Shown: positions 42,017 to 50,881 of the stretch, in pieces
Layout: every line of letters starts with the position of its first letter
How positions within the stretch are numbered: the first letter of the stretch is position 1
Assembly (NCBI RefSeq): GCF_009789575.1
Contig: NZ_CP046908.1
Coordinates: forward strand, 3,129,001-3,193,000
Direction of reading: 5' to 3'
DNA: 64,000 nt
DNA from: Stappia indica
GTDB taxonomy: Bacteria > Pseudomonadota > Alphaproteobacteria > Rhizobiales > Stappiaceae
Translations under genes and position numbers: made by a program
The notes under the pieces: generated by a model
The model's input: the letters and a program-made list of their open reading frames with translations, nothing else
Told to the model about the DNA's origin: nothing
The model's database searches: none

Positions 42017-42054
42017 CCCCTGTTTACATTGCCAGCCCCTTGGAGGAGAGACCT

Positions 42055-43041
42055 ATGAAAAACCTGAGCAGAGCGATCATTCTCGCCGTCGGCGCCACGT
42101 TCGCCGGCGCGGCCCATGCCGCCGACTTCACCTTCACCTTCGCCCACGTCCTGACCGAGGACACGCCGAACGCCCGCGCGGCGGTGGTCTTCAAGGAAGA
42201 GGTCGAGAAGAACTCCAACGGCCGGATCGAGATCAACATCCGCCCGGCCGCGCAGCTCGGCGGCGACGTCGAGATCATCGAGCAGACGCAGATGGGCCTC
42301 GTCCACATCGCGATCCCGCCGACCGGCAACCTCGCCAACTTCAACGAGCAGATGTACCTGTTCGACCTGCCGTTCCTGCTGAACGACAACGCCGCGATGA
42401 TGCGCGTTCTCGACGGCGAGGTCGGCACCGAGCTGCTGGCGACGCTCGACGGCAACAATCTGCACGGCATCGCCATGTGGGGCGCCGGCTTCCGCCACAT
42501 GACCAACAACATCCGCCCGATCAACGGCCCGGCCGATCTCGCCGGCATCAAGATGCGCACCCTGCAGGCGCCGACCATCCTGTCGACCTACCGCGCCTAT
42601 GGCGCGAACCCGACCGCGATGGCCTATGTCGAGGTCTATAACGGGTTGCAGCAGGGCGTCATCGAGGGCCAGGAGAACCCGCTCGCCAACATCGCCTCGA
42701 TGAAGTTCTACGAGGTGCAGAAGTACATGACCCTGACCGGCCATGCCTACCACACCTATGCGGCCGTGATGAACAAGCAGGCCTGGGAAAGCCTGCCGGA
42801 AGACCTGCAGACCGTGATCGCGGACGCCATGATCGTCGGTCGCGACGCTGCCCGCCAGTTCACCAACGAGGACGAGGCCAAGACCCTCGACGCGATCAAG
42901 GACCAGATCGAGATCCAGTCGCTGTCCGACGAAGGCCGCGCGGCGTTCATCGAGGCTTCCAAGCCGATCTACGACGAGTTCCGCGACAAGGTCACGCCGG
43001 CCCTGATGGACAAGGCGATCGCGCTCGCCAAGGGCGAGTAA
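42055..43041 (+). CDS. TRAP transporter solute-binding protein (DctP family), third system
   Basis: 328 aa from the ATG at 42055, preceded by GGAGGAGAG. Signal peptide 1-22 (MKNLSRAIILAVGATFAGAAHA). Similar to the DctP at 579 (shared FAHVLTEDTPNARAA-type start, QTQMGLVHIAIPPTGNLANF, VYNGLQQGVIEGQENPL). Ligand arginine in LAGIKMRTLQAPT (about 165-178). 38 bp after the amidase, same operon. Confidence 0.95.
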   Translation: MKNLSRAIILAVGATFAGAAHAADFTFTFAHVLTEDTPNARAAVVFKEEVEKNSNGRIEINIRPAAQLGGDVEIIEQTQMGLVHIAIPPTGNLANFNEQMYLFDLPFLLNDNAAMMRVLDGEVGTELLATLDGNNLHGIAMWGAGFRHMTNNIRPINGPADLAGIKMRTLQAPTILSTYRAYGANPTAMAYVEVYNGLQQGVIEGQENPLANIASMKFYEVQKYMTLTGHAYHTYAAVMNKQAWESLPEDLQTVIADAMIVGRDAARQFTNEDEAKTLDAIKDQIEIQSLSDEGRAAFIEASKPIYDEFRDKVTPALMDKAIALAKGE

Positions 43042-43064
43042 ACCACGAAGAAGAGGGTCGCGGC

Positions 43065-43574
43065 ATGATCACCTGGTTGAACAAGCTGGTTGACGTCATC
43101 GAGAACACGCTGGTCAGCGGGTTGATATTGACCGCGACCCTCGTCGCCATCGCGCAGGTCATCGCGCGCTACGTCTTCAACAATTCGCTCTACTGGTCGG
43201 AGGAGGTGGTTCTCTACTCCTTCATCACCATGAGCTTCCTGACGATGGGCATGGGCGTGCGCTACGCCTCCCATATCAGCGTCGAGGCGATCTACGCCTT
43301 CGTGCCGGAAAAGATGGTCCGGCCGCTGCAGATCGGCGCCGCCTGCCTCGGCCTGATCTTTGCCGGCGTGGTGCTGTGGTACGGCAGCAAGCTGGTCATC
43401 AACACCTCGCGCATGGGCCAGCTCTCGCCGGCCCTGCGCATCCCCGTCGGCTACATCTATTCCGTCATCCCCTTTGCGGCGGGACTGATGATCACCCGTT
43501 ATCTCCTGGTCCTGCAGGAGCTCGTATCCGGGCGCGCCTATACGCCGCCCGCCGTCGACATCAAAACGAGCTGA
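43065..43574 (+). CDS. TRAP transporter small permease (DctQ family), third system
   Basis: 169 aa, four hydrophobic helices, with the DctQ landmark ARYVFNNSLYWSEEVVLYSFITMSFLTMGMGVRYASHISVE (about 28-68). Between the solute receptor and large permease, 12 bp before the latter. Confidence 0.94.
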   Translation: MITWLNKLVDVIENTLVSGLILTATLVAIAQVIARYVFNNSLYWSEEVVLYSFITMSFLTMGMGVRYASHISVEAIYAFVPEKMVRPLQIGAACLGLIFAGVVLWYGSKLVINTSRMGQLSPALRIPVGYIYSVIPFAAGLMITRYLLVLQELVSGRAYTPPAVDIKTS

Positions 43575-43586
43575 GGAGCCCCATCC

Positions 43587-44861
43587 ATGGTCGGCGCACT
43601 CGTCCCCGTCTTCTTCGGCCTGCTCGTTTTCGGCCTGCCCATCTTTGCCGCCCTGGCGCTGTCGGTGGCAGCCGCGCTCTATTTCTGGGGCGGCCTCGAT
43701 CCCGTGCTCGTGCCGATGCGCATGTTCTCGGGCATGAACAACTTCTCGCTGATGTCGATCCCGTTCTTCATCCTGGCGGCCGAGCTGATGCGCATCGGCG
43801 GCCTGTCGGAACGGCTGATCAACCTGGCGCGCGCCATCGTCGGATGGCTGCCGGGCGGCCTTGCGGCCGCCGCCGTCGTCGCCTGCCTGATGTTCGGATC
43901 GATCTCCGGCTCCAGCCCGGCGACGGTGATCGCCATCGGCTCGATCCTCTACCCGGCGATGGTCAAGGCAGGCTACGACAAGTACTTCTCCATCGGCCTG
44001 ATCACCACCGCCGGCACGCTCGGCCCCATCGTGCCGCCGTCCATCGCGCTGATCATCTACGGCTCGGTCACCGGCACCTCGGTCGGCAAGCTGTTCGCAG
44101 CCGGCCTGCTGCCGGCGCTGCTGATCGGCGGCATCCTGATCGCCTATGCCAGCTGGTATTCGGCGCGCAAGGGATACCCGCGCGACGCGATGCCGACCAT
44201 CGCCAGCATCTGGGCGGCCTTGACGCAGGCGGCCTGGGGCCTCGGCCTGCCGTTCATCCTGCTCGGCGGCATCTATTCGGGCGTCTTCACGCCGACCGAG
44301 GCGGCGGCCGCGGCCTGCCTCTACGGCTGGCTGGTCGGCGCGGTGGTCTACCGGACCATCTCGCTCAAGGACACGCTGGTGGTGCTGCGCAACACCGGCC
44401 TGATCTCCGGCCCGCTGCTGCTGATCACCGCGGGCGCCTCGGCCTTCTCCTGGCTGCTGGCGAGCTCCGGCACCCCGGCGCAGCTGGCGAGCTTCATCCT
44501 CAGCGACACCAGCAATTCCATCGTGGTGATGCTGCTGTTCAACCTGATCCTGCTGGTGGCCGGCTGCTTCCTCGACAGCGCCTCGGCGATCATCATCCTC
44601 GGCCCGCTGATGATGCCCATCGCGGCGCAGGTCGGCGTTGACCCGATCCATTTCGGCATCATCATGCTGGTCAACCTGTCGGTCGGCATGCTGACCCCGC
44701 CCGTCGGGCTCAACCTGTTCGTCGCCATGGGCGTCGCCAACATGAAGCTGGGTGAGATCTTCCGCGCCGCCCTGCCGACGATCGTCCTGATGCTGGTGGC
44801 GCTGGTGATCCTGACCTACGTGCCGTTCTTCAGCATGCTGCTGCCGAACACGTTCTTCTAG
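43587..44861 (+). CDS. TRAP transporter large permease (DctM family), third system
   Basis: 424 aa, about 12 helices. DctM motifs IPFFILAAELMRIGGLSERL (about 54-73), FGSISGSSPATVIAIGS, AGTLGPIVPPSIALIIYG (about 140-158), GIYSGVFTPTEAAAAACLYG and the terminal FGIIMLVNLSVGMLTPPVGLNLFV. Last gene of the amidase/TRAP operon; followed by a strong terminator at 44928. Confidence 0.95.
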   Translation: MVGALVPVFFGLLVFGLPIFAALALSVAAALYFWGGLDPVLVPMRMFSGMNNFSLMSIPFFILAAELMRIGGLSERLINLARAIVGWLPGGLAAAAVVACLMFGSISGSSPATVIAIGSILYPAMVKAGYDKYFSIGLITTAGTLGPIVPPSIALIIYGSVTGTSVGKLFAAGLLPALLIGGILIAYASWYSARKGYPRDAMPTIASIWAALTQAAWGLGLPFILLGGIYSGVFTPTEAAAAACLYGWLVGAVVYRTISLKDTLVVLRNTGLISGPLLLITAGASAFSWLLASSGTPAQLASFILSDTSNSIVVMLLFNLILLVAGCFLDSASAIIILGPLMMPIAAQVGVDPIHFGIIMLVNLSVGMLTPPVGLNLFVAMGVANMKLGEIFRAALPTIVLMLVALVILTYVPFFSMLLPNTFF

Positions 44862-44910
44862 GCAGACACGTTTCCAGGCATACCCGCGCGGGCCCGCGCA
44901 CCGGCGAAGC

Positions 44911-45150
44911 TACCGCCCCGATCACCGACCAGCGCGCATGGGCTCATGTGCGCTGGTTTTGTTTTTTTTGGGGGGGGGCGAGGGGGCGTGATGGCGCGAG
45001 CGAGATGGCTCTCTCTTGGGAGTGCGTGAAACGCAGAGTGACGTCCACGCCATAGCCCTTCTGATTGAGGAAGGAGAGCCGGCCGCGATGGGGTGGGAAC
45101 CGGAAGGGCAGCTTCTGGGCGGCGAAGCTGGGATAGCGGCCGTTCACGTA
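44911..45150. repeat. Dispersed repeat R, copy 1 (terminator, G-tract, conserved tail)
   Basis: Two conserved blocks with a variable middle are shared with 57737-58015 in the same orientation. Block one is CCCCGATCACC... through the terminator and G-tract (about 44915-44980). Block two begins CCACGCCATAGCCC (45045) and includes TGATTGAGGAAGGAGAG, then weaker similarity to about 45150. No protein is supported here; this accounts for most of the 430-bp gap before the reverse transcriptase. Confidence 0.65.
44928..44969 (+). terminator. Intrinsic terminator after TRAP operon
   Basis: A 13-bp stem (ACCAGCGCGCATG with CATGTGCGCTGGT, one G-T pair), GGCT loop, then TTTTG followed by T8. Located 66 bp after the dctM stop. 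Immediately followed by a run of G residues (44970 on), an unusual feature shared with the copy at 57753. Confidence 0.9.
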
Positions 45151-45294
45151 GCCGCCGCACTTCGGCGGCAACGCGCCTTCATCTCGGTCGTTCGAGCTCC
45201 GCTTCCCTCTCCCTGATAGCTGTCGTTCGCTGCGACCCCGACTAATGACCGGATTCCTCAGAAAGCTGACCGGGCTGCAACAAACAGAATCTGC

Positions 45295-46632
45295 TTATTT
45301 TGCTGCTTTCTTCTGAGCGTGGTCGAACATATCTGCTGTCGAAGGGACGCCAAGTATCATTGCTTTGACCCGATGATCGGCCTTCCCAAGCTGCCGAACA
45401 ATCACGCCGTGGTAGTCGGCGACCTGTTTCGCAATGTAATCGTCGAGATGCTCGAAGGGTTGACGTTGATTGCAGAAGGAGAAAGATTTTTGCCACCCAT
45501 AGATGCGCTTACCCAGGGAGTCCAACGTGGCGCTCTGTGAATGCTTGGAGTTCAGGGGAGTGCCCTTCGTTAGAGCTTCCTTGATCGCTGCCTTTGAAGA
45601 TGCAAGCGTCTCTCGGACGCCTTCCTTCATGTTATCGATGGATTTCGCGCTGGGGACGCATCGCTTCGGCTGAAGAGTACAGCCAAGGAAGTTGATGGAC
45701 TTGCTACACTCCCCTTGCGCGGCCTTGTCTGGGCCGTCTGCGGGATTGTAGAGGCCAAAGCCAAAGTCTGTCAGGGTTTTCTCAGCATGAGTTTTGGCAG
45801 CGTCGATGGATGCTTGGTCGGCACCGACCATGAGAATGTCATCTATGTATCTCACCGCCGTCACGCCCATAGTGTTCAGCTTCTGATCCATGTCGTAAAG
45901 CAACACATTCCCCGCGAAGGCCGAGAGAGAAGATCCTTGGGCAACGCCGATGCCGCCCTTAGGAAACAGGTGTGTGTAGCCAACAAGCTCATCTTCATTT
46001 CCCAAGTGAACTTCAAGGGCCTTAGAAAACAGTGCAACGAATGCTTCGTCTCCGGTTTCACGCTGAACGAAGCTGACCACCTTGTCTGTGGGTATCTTGG
46101 TGAAGAAAGCCCGGATGTCGGACTGAAAGTAGAGGCCTGCGCCACCGTCAATCGCGGTCATGATTGTCTCGATGGCGGGGCGAACACCGCCATGAGGGTA
46201 GATCAGCCCACCAACGCCATACTTCGATCGGTTGACGTCGTTGATGCGCCCCAGCCGGTCGTCGCGAACAGTCTCATATCGTGTGTTCGGGTCGCGCAGG
46301 TTACGCGCCTGCCGTGGCTGTAGAACCTGTAGGATCGCCCGCTGCACAACACGGTTCTGGATGGTGGATATTGCGATGGGGCGTGGGTCTTTACCTGCTG
46401 CAAGACGCTTGCGCTTGTCCTTCAAGACGCCCTCGACAGGATCAAAGGAGAGTTTGCCGGTACGCAGTTGGCCGATAATGCGCCTAAGGTGGCGCTGATG
46501 AGCGTGCTCGAACTCGGAGGCTTTGCCGCGAATGTCCGCGTTGCCTGAGGTCAAAGCGCTGCGCTTTACGTGTCGCCAAGCTGAGAAGATGTTTTGTTCG
46601 CTTCTGACCTCTTCGAATAGTGTCTTCGCCAT
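45295..46632 (-). CDS. Reverse transcriptase (unassigned, not group II intron or classical DGR)
   Basis: 445 aa from the ATG at 46632; a longer frame begins at 46686 inside the preceding small frame. RT motifs in order: R84-P-I-A-I-S region with QNRVVQRAILQ (93-103), motif A with catalytic Asp in FQSDIRAFFTKI (169-180), motif B GGIGVAQGSSLSAFAGN (226-242), motif C YIDD (262-265), and INFLGCTL (313-320). A thumb-like helical C-terminus follows (KRIYGWQKSFSF...DDYIAKQV), with no HNH, maturase X or protease domain. DGR RTs have a different motif B. GC is lower than in flanking metabolic genes. Probably a stand-alone, defence-type (UG/DRT-like) RT; subgroup not assignable by eye. Confidence 0.85.
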   Translation of the reverse strand: MAKTLFEEVRSEQNIFSAWRHVKRSALTSGNADIRGKASEFEHAHQRHLRRIIGQLRTGKLSFDPVEGVLKDKRKRLAAGKDPRPIAISTIQNRVVQRAILQVLQPRQARNLRDPNTRYETVRDDRLGRINDVNRSKYGVGGLIYPHGGVRPAIETIMTAIDGGAGLYFQSDIRAFFTKIPTDKVVSFVQRETGDEAFVALFSKALEVHLGNEDELVGYTHLFPKGGIGVAQGSSLSAFAGNVLLYDMDQKLNTMGVTAVRYIDDILMVGADQASIDAAKTHAEKTLTDFGFGLYNPADGPDKAAQGECSKSINFLGCTLQPKRCVPSAKSIDNMKEGVRETLASSKAAIKEALTKGTPLNSKHSQSATLDSLGKRIYGWQKSFSFCNQRQPFEHLDDYIAKQVADYHGVIVRQLGKADHRVKAMILGVPSTADMFDHAQKKAAK

Positions 46633-46654
46633 GGTCTTCGCTCGGGTCCTCCGC

Positions 46655-46846
46655 TCATACAAACCCGACCGTTGACGGACACCCATCCTCTGCGCACGGC
46701 ATGGCCGCTACGACAGACACCTCAGCGGCAACTGCCACCTTGGCGAGGTCTACCTGGCGCACGATCCGCATGGACAGGTCCAGCTTCACGTCGGACGCCA
46801 TGGCGACCATGAACGCTGCAGCGAGCGCGACCAGAGTTCTGCGCAC
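46655..46846 (-). CDS. Possible small ORF immediately upstream of the reverse transcriptase
   Basis: 63 codons from a GTG at 46846, ending 22 bp before the RT start. It begins like a signal peptide (MRRTLVALAAAFMVAMAS) and has four Ala/Val-rich residues per turn after that. Most of it lies within the 130-bp repeat. In the upstream repeat copy the same residues occur in a frame with a different start, and there is one Ser/Tyr change. No strong ribosome site. It may be coding, or only the sense of a structured RNA leader. Confidence 0.35.
   Translation of the reverse strand: MRRTLVALAAAFMVAMASDVKLDLSMRIVRQVDLAKVAVAAEVSVVAAMPCAEDGCPSTVGFV
46682..46811. repeat. 130-bp repeat, RT-proximal copy
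   Basis: Identical to 47043-47172 except at one base (G at 46773, T at 47134; C and A in the RT sense). Direct orientation, 361 bp apart. Flanks diverge, although a few codons beyond the core still agree in sense (T-V-G-F). Lies between the RT promoter and the RT start, i.e. in its transcribed leader. Confidence 0.95.
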
Positions 46847-46907
46847 GCCGGTAAGCCAGCTCAGGCGAGCCGGTTTTTCGGGGCAAGTTCACACATTTCT
46901 CCGCCTT

Positions 46908-46936
46908 CTACCTTAGCAGGTTTTTGGCAATGTCAA
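46908..46936 (-). promoter_or_regulatory. Possible promoter for the RT transcript
   Basis: On the minus strand TTGACA (complement of 46931-46936) is followed 15-17 bp on by TAAGGT/AGGTAG. It would start a transcript near 46900 containing the RT-proximal repeat copy as a 270-nt leader. The -10 match is weak. Confidence 0.35.
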
Positions 46937-47042
46937 GCGCGTTTCGCCCCGGCCACGCCCGCCGCTTTGAATGCTTATCTGCTGCTTGGAGGCCGTCGGA
47001 AGACGGTGCATTCACAGCTTCAAAGCCAACGGTCAGGCCTAG

Positions 47043-47172
47043 CCCATCCTCTGCGCACGGCATGGCCGCTACGACAGACACCTCAGCGGCAACTGCCACC
47101 TTGGCGAGGTCTACCTGGCGCACGATCCGCATGTACAGGTCCAGCTTCACGTCGGACGCCATGGCGACCATG
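47043..47172. repeat. 130-bp repeat, RT-distal copy
   Basis: Partner of 46682-46811 (129 of 130 bases identical). It is inside a longer minus-strand frame (46908-47330) that shows no recognisable protein. The surrounding sequence up to the tRNA copy (47173-47537) contains no other supported gene and could hold non-coding RNA. Confidence 0.95.
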
Positions 47173-47537
47173 GACATGCGTGTTATTGTGGTAACGCGGG
47201 GCCACCCGTTCAAGAGGGCAGAAAACACTATTCCCCGAGATTCATGAATGTGGTCGACATCCGAGGTTAGGATCTGCCGTTTACTGCTAGGGTCATCAAA
47301 GACTACTAAGGGCCGGAAGCGCCGGTGCATTCAGCACCAACGGATGCCAGCTAACCGCACTCGGAGCACGCTGACCGCAAGTTTCCTTACGCCCCCGATT
47401 AAGTCGATAGATGGGTACGCTGGGAACGACAGCTTTCGGGAAGCCGTCAATGATCATGGGATGACAGAGATGGCGTCGAAAGCCACCGCTACCGACCTTC
47501 CAGAACTATCGTCCGGAGTTTAGATCCTGCGATGTGG

Positions 47538-47702
47538 TATGCCAGTCGACGCTCGCCGCTCGCTAGCACTACCGCATTATAGAAAATAGGGGGAAATGGC
47601 GGAGAGAGAGGGATTCGAGCCCTCGATACGGTTTTCCGTATACAGGCGTTCCAGGCGTGCGCCTTAAACCGCTCGGCCACCTCTCCGCAGCCGGCCCGTC
47701 CA
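47538..47702. repeat. tRNA-Ser-containing segmental repeat, copy 1
   Basis: About 160 bp matching 59804-59972 in direct orientation: a tRNA-Ser with roughly 50 bp beyond its 3' end (GCACTACCGCATTATAG versus GCACTATCGCATTATAG) and 16 identical bases before its 5' end (CGCAGCCGGCCCGTCC). It extends past the tRNA on both sides, unlike an ordinary att core. Confidence 0.75.
47597..47686 (-). tRNA. Degenerate tRNA-Ser(GGA) copy
   Basis: 90 nt including encoded CCA, long variable arm, anticodon GGA in loop CTGGAAC. It differs from the intact copy at 59867 by four bases. One puts a C-C mismatch in the anticodon stem, and another changes the invariant T54 of the T-loop to C (CTCGAAT). Probably a pseudogene or weak tRNA. 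Confidence 0.7.
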
Positions 47703-48173
47703 GCTGGCTCCGGGCGTGCCAGCCGTGACGGCGGTCGAGGAGGCCGGTTTCGTCTCCGCGTTTCTTCAGAAGCGCCAATCGCTCATTGCGGCCGGAGCTC
47801 ACGAGGAAAGGGACCCTGACCCCATCTTCTCGACCAATCTTGGCGTGGGGTCAATTGCGCGCAGCGCCAGCGGCTGCCGGATACTCTCCGGTCTTCAAAT
47901 CGAGACGAGGCCGGGCCGCGAGCCGCTTTTCAACTCTTTCAGCGGTGAGGAAACGGGATGCTCGCCGCCGCGCTGAGCCAATCGGCGACTGCCAGCCTGA
48001 TGCTCGCCCGCAAGGCCGGTGAGCTGTTCTTCCGCGAGCCGTGACCGCTTCATTGCCCGCCTCCTTTTTTGAGGAACAGGCAAACCGAAGATCGGGGATA
48101 TCTCGGGGAGAACGTCATCCTCTACGGCAAGGGCATGCCGCACCTGCGAGTCTCCAAAGACCTGCAGGCGTCT
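47703..48173. other. 470-bp gap, no supported gene
   Basis: Short frames only. A stretch around 47958-48043 reads MLAAALSQSATASLMLARKAG then ELFFREP before a stop, and 48066-48185 has another open segment, so decayed coding DNA is possible. No tRNA, terminator or insertion ends were recognised. Confidence 0.4.
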
Positions 48174-49742
48174 TTATCCGGTGGAACGCGCGGAGGGAGC
48201 GCCCTCGGCAGATTTCGCCGCTTGCCGATACTCCTGTTGCAACAGGCGCTTCAGCAGCTTGCCATTGGGCTCGCGTGGCAGACGGAGGCGGAAATCCACC
48301 GTTCGCGGGCATTTGATGGGGGACAGCCGCGTCCGGCAAAAGGCGATCAACTCTTCAGCCAGTGCCGGTGACGGCTGCGCTCCATCCACGAGTTCGACGA
48401 CCGCTTTCACCTCTTCTCCGAAGTCGGCGTTGGGCACGCCGAACACTGCAGCGTCGGCCACCGCCGGATGCGTGACAAGAATGTTCTCGGTCTCCTGAGG
48501 ATAGATGTTCACGCCGCCGGAGATGATTACAAAGGACTTGCGGTCGGTCAGGTAGAGATAGCCGTCTGCATCGACCCGCCCGATATCGCCCAGCGTCGTC
48601 CAGCCCAGACGGTTGCGTGCCTTGCGGGTCTTGTCCGGATCGTTGTGATACTCGAAGGGAACGCCGTTGGCGAAGTAGACCTCGCCTTCGCTGCCGAGCG
48701 GCAGTTCTTCCCCTCCGTCATTGCAGATGTGCAGCCTGCCCAGCTTGGCACGACCCACCGACCCGGGATGGGCCAGCCATTCTCCAGTGTCGAGAGCGCA
48801 GAAACCGTTGTTCTCCGTACCCGCGTAATATTCCATCAGGATCGGACCCCACCAGTCGATCATCTGCCGCTTGACCTCGATGGGGCAGGGAGCAGCGGCA
48901 TGGACCGCCATCTGCAGGGAAGACAGATCGTAGCGGCGGCGCACCTCGTCCGACAGCTTCAGCATCCGCACGAACATCGTCGGCACCCACTGGCTGTGCG
49001 TGATCCGATGCGCCTCGATGAGAGCCAGGGCTTCTTCCGCGTCGAACTTCGGCATGATGACCGCCGATCCCCCGCGCTTCAGCGTCGTCATGGTGTGCCG
49101 CAACGGCGCAGCATGGTAGAGCGGCGCCGGATTGAGATAGCGGGTCTGCGCGCCATACCCGAACAGATCGCACAGGAGCTCGATCAGAAAGGTCATCCGG
49201 CCGGGAGGCTGCGCCGGCAGCGGCCATTTCACGCCCTTGGGTCGGCCCGTGGTCCCCGACGAATACAACATGTCGAGCCCCTGCGCCGGATCGGCAATCT
49301 CATGCGTGGGCATGTCGCGGCACATATCGTCCCAGCAGGCTGCGCCCGCGCAGGGCTCTCCCACCATGAAGATCGGGACCTCCGGCGGCAGCTGGGCACG
49401 CAACATGCCGGCGACCTCGGCAAATCGCCCGGAGGTGATCACCAGCTTCGCGCCGCAATCGCGCGCGATGTAGAGCACTTCGTCTGCGGAAAGCTGGGTG
49501 CTGGCCGTCGTGTAGTAGAGCCCCGACCGGTCGGCAGCGAAACAGGTTTCCAGAAACTCGCGGCGGTTCTCCATCAGGATGAGAATGTGGTCGCCGACGA
49601 CAAGACCTTGCGCGCGCAGAAGATGCGCCCCCTGGTTGGACCGCCGGTCGAGGTCTGCGAAGGTAACGGTCTCTCCCGTGTCCGCCATGACATAGGCGAG
49701 CCGGTTCGGGTCGCGCCTGGCAACCTGATCGATGTACAACAT
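48174..49742 (-). CDS. AMP-dependent acyl-CoA synthetase/ligase
   Basis: 522 aa from the ATG at 49742 (a GTG at 49781 would add 13 unconserved residues). ATP/AMP motif LYSSGTTGRPKGVKWP (about 160-175), EYYAGTENNG (about 305), WTTLGDIGRVDADGYLYLTDRKSFVIISGGVNIYP (about 400-434), and the catalytic Lys in PNGKLLKR near the C-terminus. Activates a carboxylic acid to its CoA ester in the cytoplasm. Last gene of the Liv/acyl-CoA operon, 81 bp after the oxidoreductase. Confidence 0.93.
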   Translation of the reverse strand: MLYIDQVARRDPNRLAYVMADTGETVTFADLDRRSNQGAHLLRAQGLVVGDHILILMENRREFLETCFAADRSGLYYTTASTQLSADEVLYIARDCGAKLVITSGRFAEVAGMLRAQLPPEVPIFMVGEPCAGAACWDDMCRDMPTHEIADPAQGLDMLYSSGTTGRPKGVKWPLPAQPPGRMTFLIELLCDLFGYGAQTRYLNPAPLYHAAPLRHTMTTLKRGGSAVIMPKFDAEEALALIEAHRITHSQWVPTMFVRMLKLSDEVRRRYDLSSLQMAVHAAAPCPIEVKRQMIDWWGPILMEYYAGTENNGFCALDTGEWLAHPGSVGRAKLGRLHICNDGGEELPLGSEGEVYFANGVPFEYHNDPDKTRKARNRLGWTTLGDIGRVDADGYLYLTDRKSFVIISGGVNIYPQETENILVTHPAVADAAVFGVPNADFGEEVKAVVELVDGAQPSPALAEELIAFCRTRLSPIKCPRTVDFRLRLPREPNGKLLKRLLQQEYRQAAKSAEGAPSARSTG

Positions 49743-49861
49743 GTTCGTGCTTTCGCTGGCTGGAGCCCGTCGGCCGGTCACACCCGGCCGGGATCTTTCT
49801 CGATAGACGGAGGCCGCTCGGCGCCCGGACCCGGAGCGCGCCGACTTTTCACTGAACCGCT

Positions 49862-50878
49862 CTAGAACTCGATGACTGTCTTGCCGAAGCGATCGGCCTG
49901 CGCGAAATGGGCCATTGCCTCCTTCAATCCCTCGAAGGGGAAGGAGCTGCCGACGAGCGGACGCACCCGATGCGCTGCCATCGCTCTCAACATGGCCTCG
50001 AAGTCGTCGCGATGGCCTACCGTCACCCCCTGAAGGCGGATCTGCCGGGTCACGATCGGACCCAGCGACAGGCTCAGGTCCAGACCACTCAAGACGCCGA
50101 TCATTGCAATCGTACCGCCGGGCCGGATCGCCCTGAGCGACTGGCCCAGTGTCTGAGCCCCGCCCAGTTCCACGATCGCATCATACCCGCCCCGCTCGGC
50201 CACCAGCGCCCGGGTCGCACGGGCCCAGTCGGCGTGCTCCCGGTAATTGACGAGATGGTCCGCGCCCATCTCGCGAACGCGCGCCAGTTTCTCGTCGCTG
50301 GAGGACAGCACCGTGACGGTCGCACCGTGCAGCTTGGCGAACTGCAATGCGAAGAGCGCCACCCCGCCCGTACCCTGAAGGAGCACGTGATCGCCGGGGC
50401 GCAGCCGGGCTTCTCCGGACACCGCACTCCAGGCGGTCAGTGCCGCGCACGGCAGGCTCGCGGCTTCCGCATCGTCCAGATACTCCGGTACTTTCACCAC
50501 CCCCTCTTCGGACAGGCACACATATTCGGCCATCACGCCATCCAGAGGCCCGCCCAACGCCGATGCGAAGGCTGCTGCCGAAGGAGACCCGGCCACCCAG
50601 TTCTGGAAGAAGGTCGGACAGACCCGGTCGCCCAGCGCCACGCGGGTCACGTCGGCACCGACCTCCACCACCTCTCCCACGCCATCGGACAGCGGGATCA
50701 GCGGCAACTCGCCCGTCGCTCGGCCGTATCCACGCTCCGGCACGATCAGATCGCGGGCATTTAACGCGGCACGGCGCATCTTCAGCAGCACCTGCCCCCG
50801 CCCGGCTCGCGGCACTTCGCGCTGGCCCGGACGCAGATTGTCCAGCCCCCAGTCATCCCTGATTTCAAATACACGCAA
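49862..50878 (-). CDS. Zinc-type alcohol dehydrogenase / quinone oxidoreductase (MDR superfamily)
   Basis: 338 aa. MDR layout: N-terminal GroES-like part (ALNARDLIVPERGYG, IPLSDGVGEVVEVGADV) and the Rossmann part with LQGTGGVALFALQFAKLHGATVTVLSS (about 153-180). Structural-zinc cysteines and typical zinc ligands are largely absent, so it is nearer the zinc-independent quinone-reductase/enoyl-reductase group. 3 bp after the acyl-CoA dehydrogenase. Confidence 0.9.
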   Translation of the reverse strand: MRVFEIRDDWGLDNLRPGQREVPRAGRGQVLLKMRRAALNARDLIVPERGYGRATGELPLIPLSDGVGEVVEVGADVTRVALGDRVCPTFFQNWVAGSPSAAAFASALGGPLDGVMAEYVCLSEEGVVKVPEYLDDAEAASLPCAALTAWSAVSGEARLRPGDHVLLQGTGGVALFALQFAKLHGATVTVLSSSDEKLARVREMGADHLVNYREHADWARATRALVAERGGYDAIVELGGAQTLGQSLRAIRPGGTIAMIGVLSGLDLSLSLGPIVTRQIRLQGVTVGHRDDFEAMLRAMAAHRVRPLVGSSFPFEGLKEAMAHFAQADRFGKTVIEF

Positions 50879-50881
50879 GGT

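Noticed and set aside
45295-46632. Group II intron or retron
   Set aside because: No maturase/X or HNH domain and no domain V-like RNA was recognised next to the gene. The retron-type motifs and an msr/msd fold were not evident, though the latter cannot be excluded by eye.
45295-47172. Classical diversity-generating retroelement (RT plus near-identical repeats)
   Set aside because: Motif B reads GVAQGSSLS rather than the DGR-type segment with S-Q. Only one base differs between the repeats instead of many adenine-directed changes. The proximal copy would be the template by position, yet the A is in the distal copy. No C-type-lectin target or Avd is seen.
46908-47330. 140-codon minus-strand frame over the distal repeat copy
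   Set aside because: No ribosome site or recognisable protein. Its only similarity is to the repeat itself, so it was not called as a gene.
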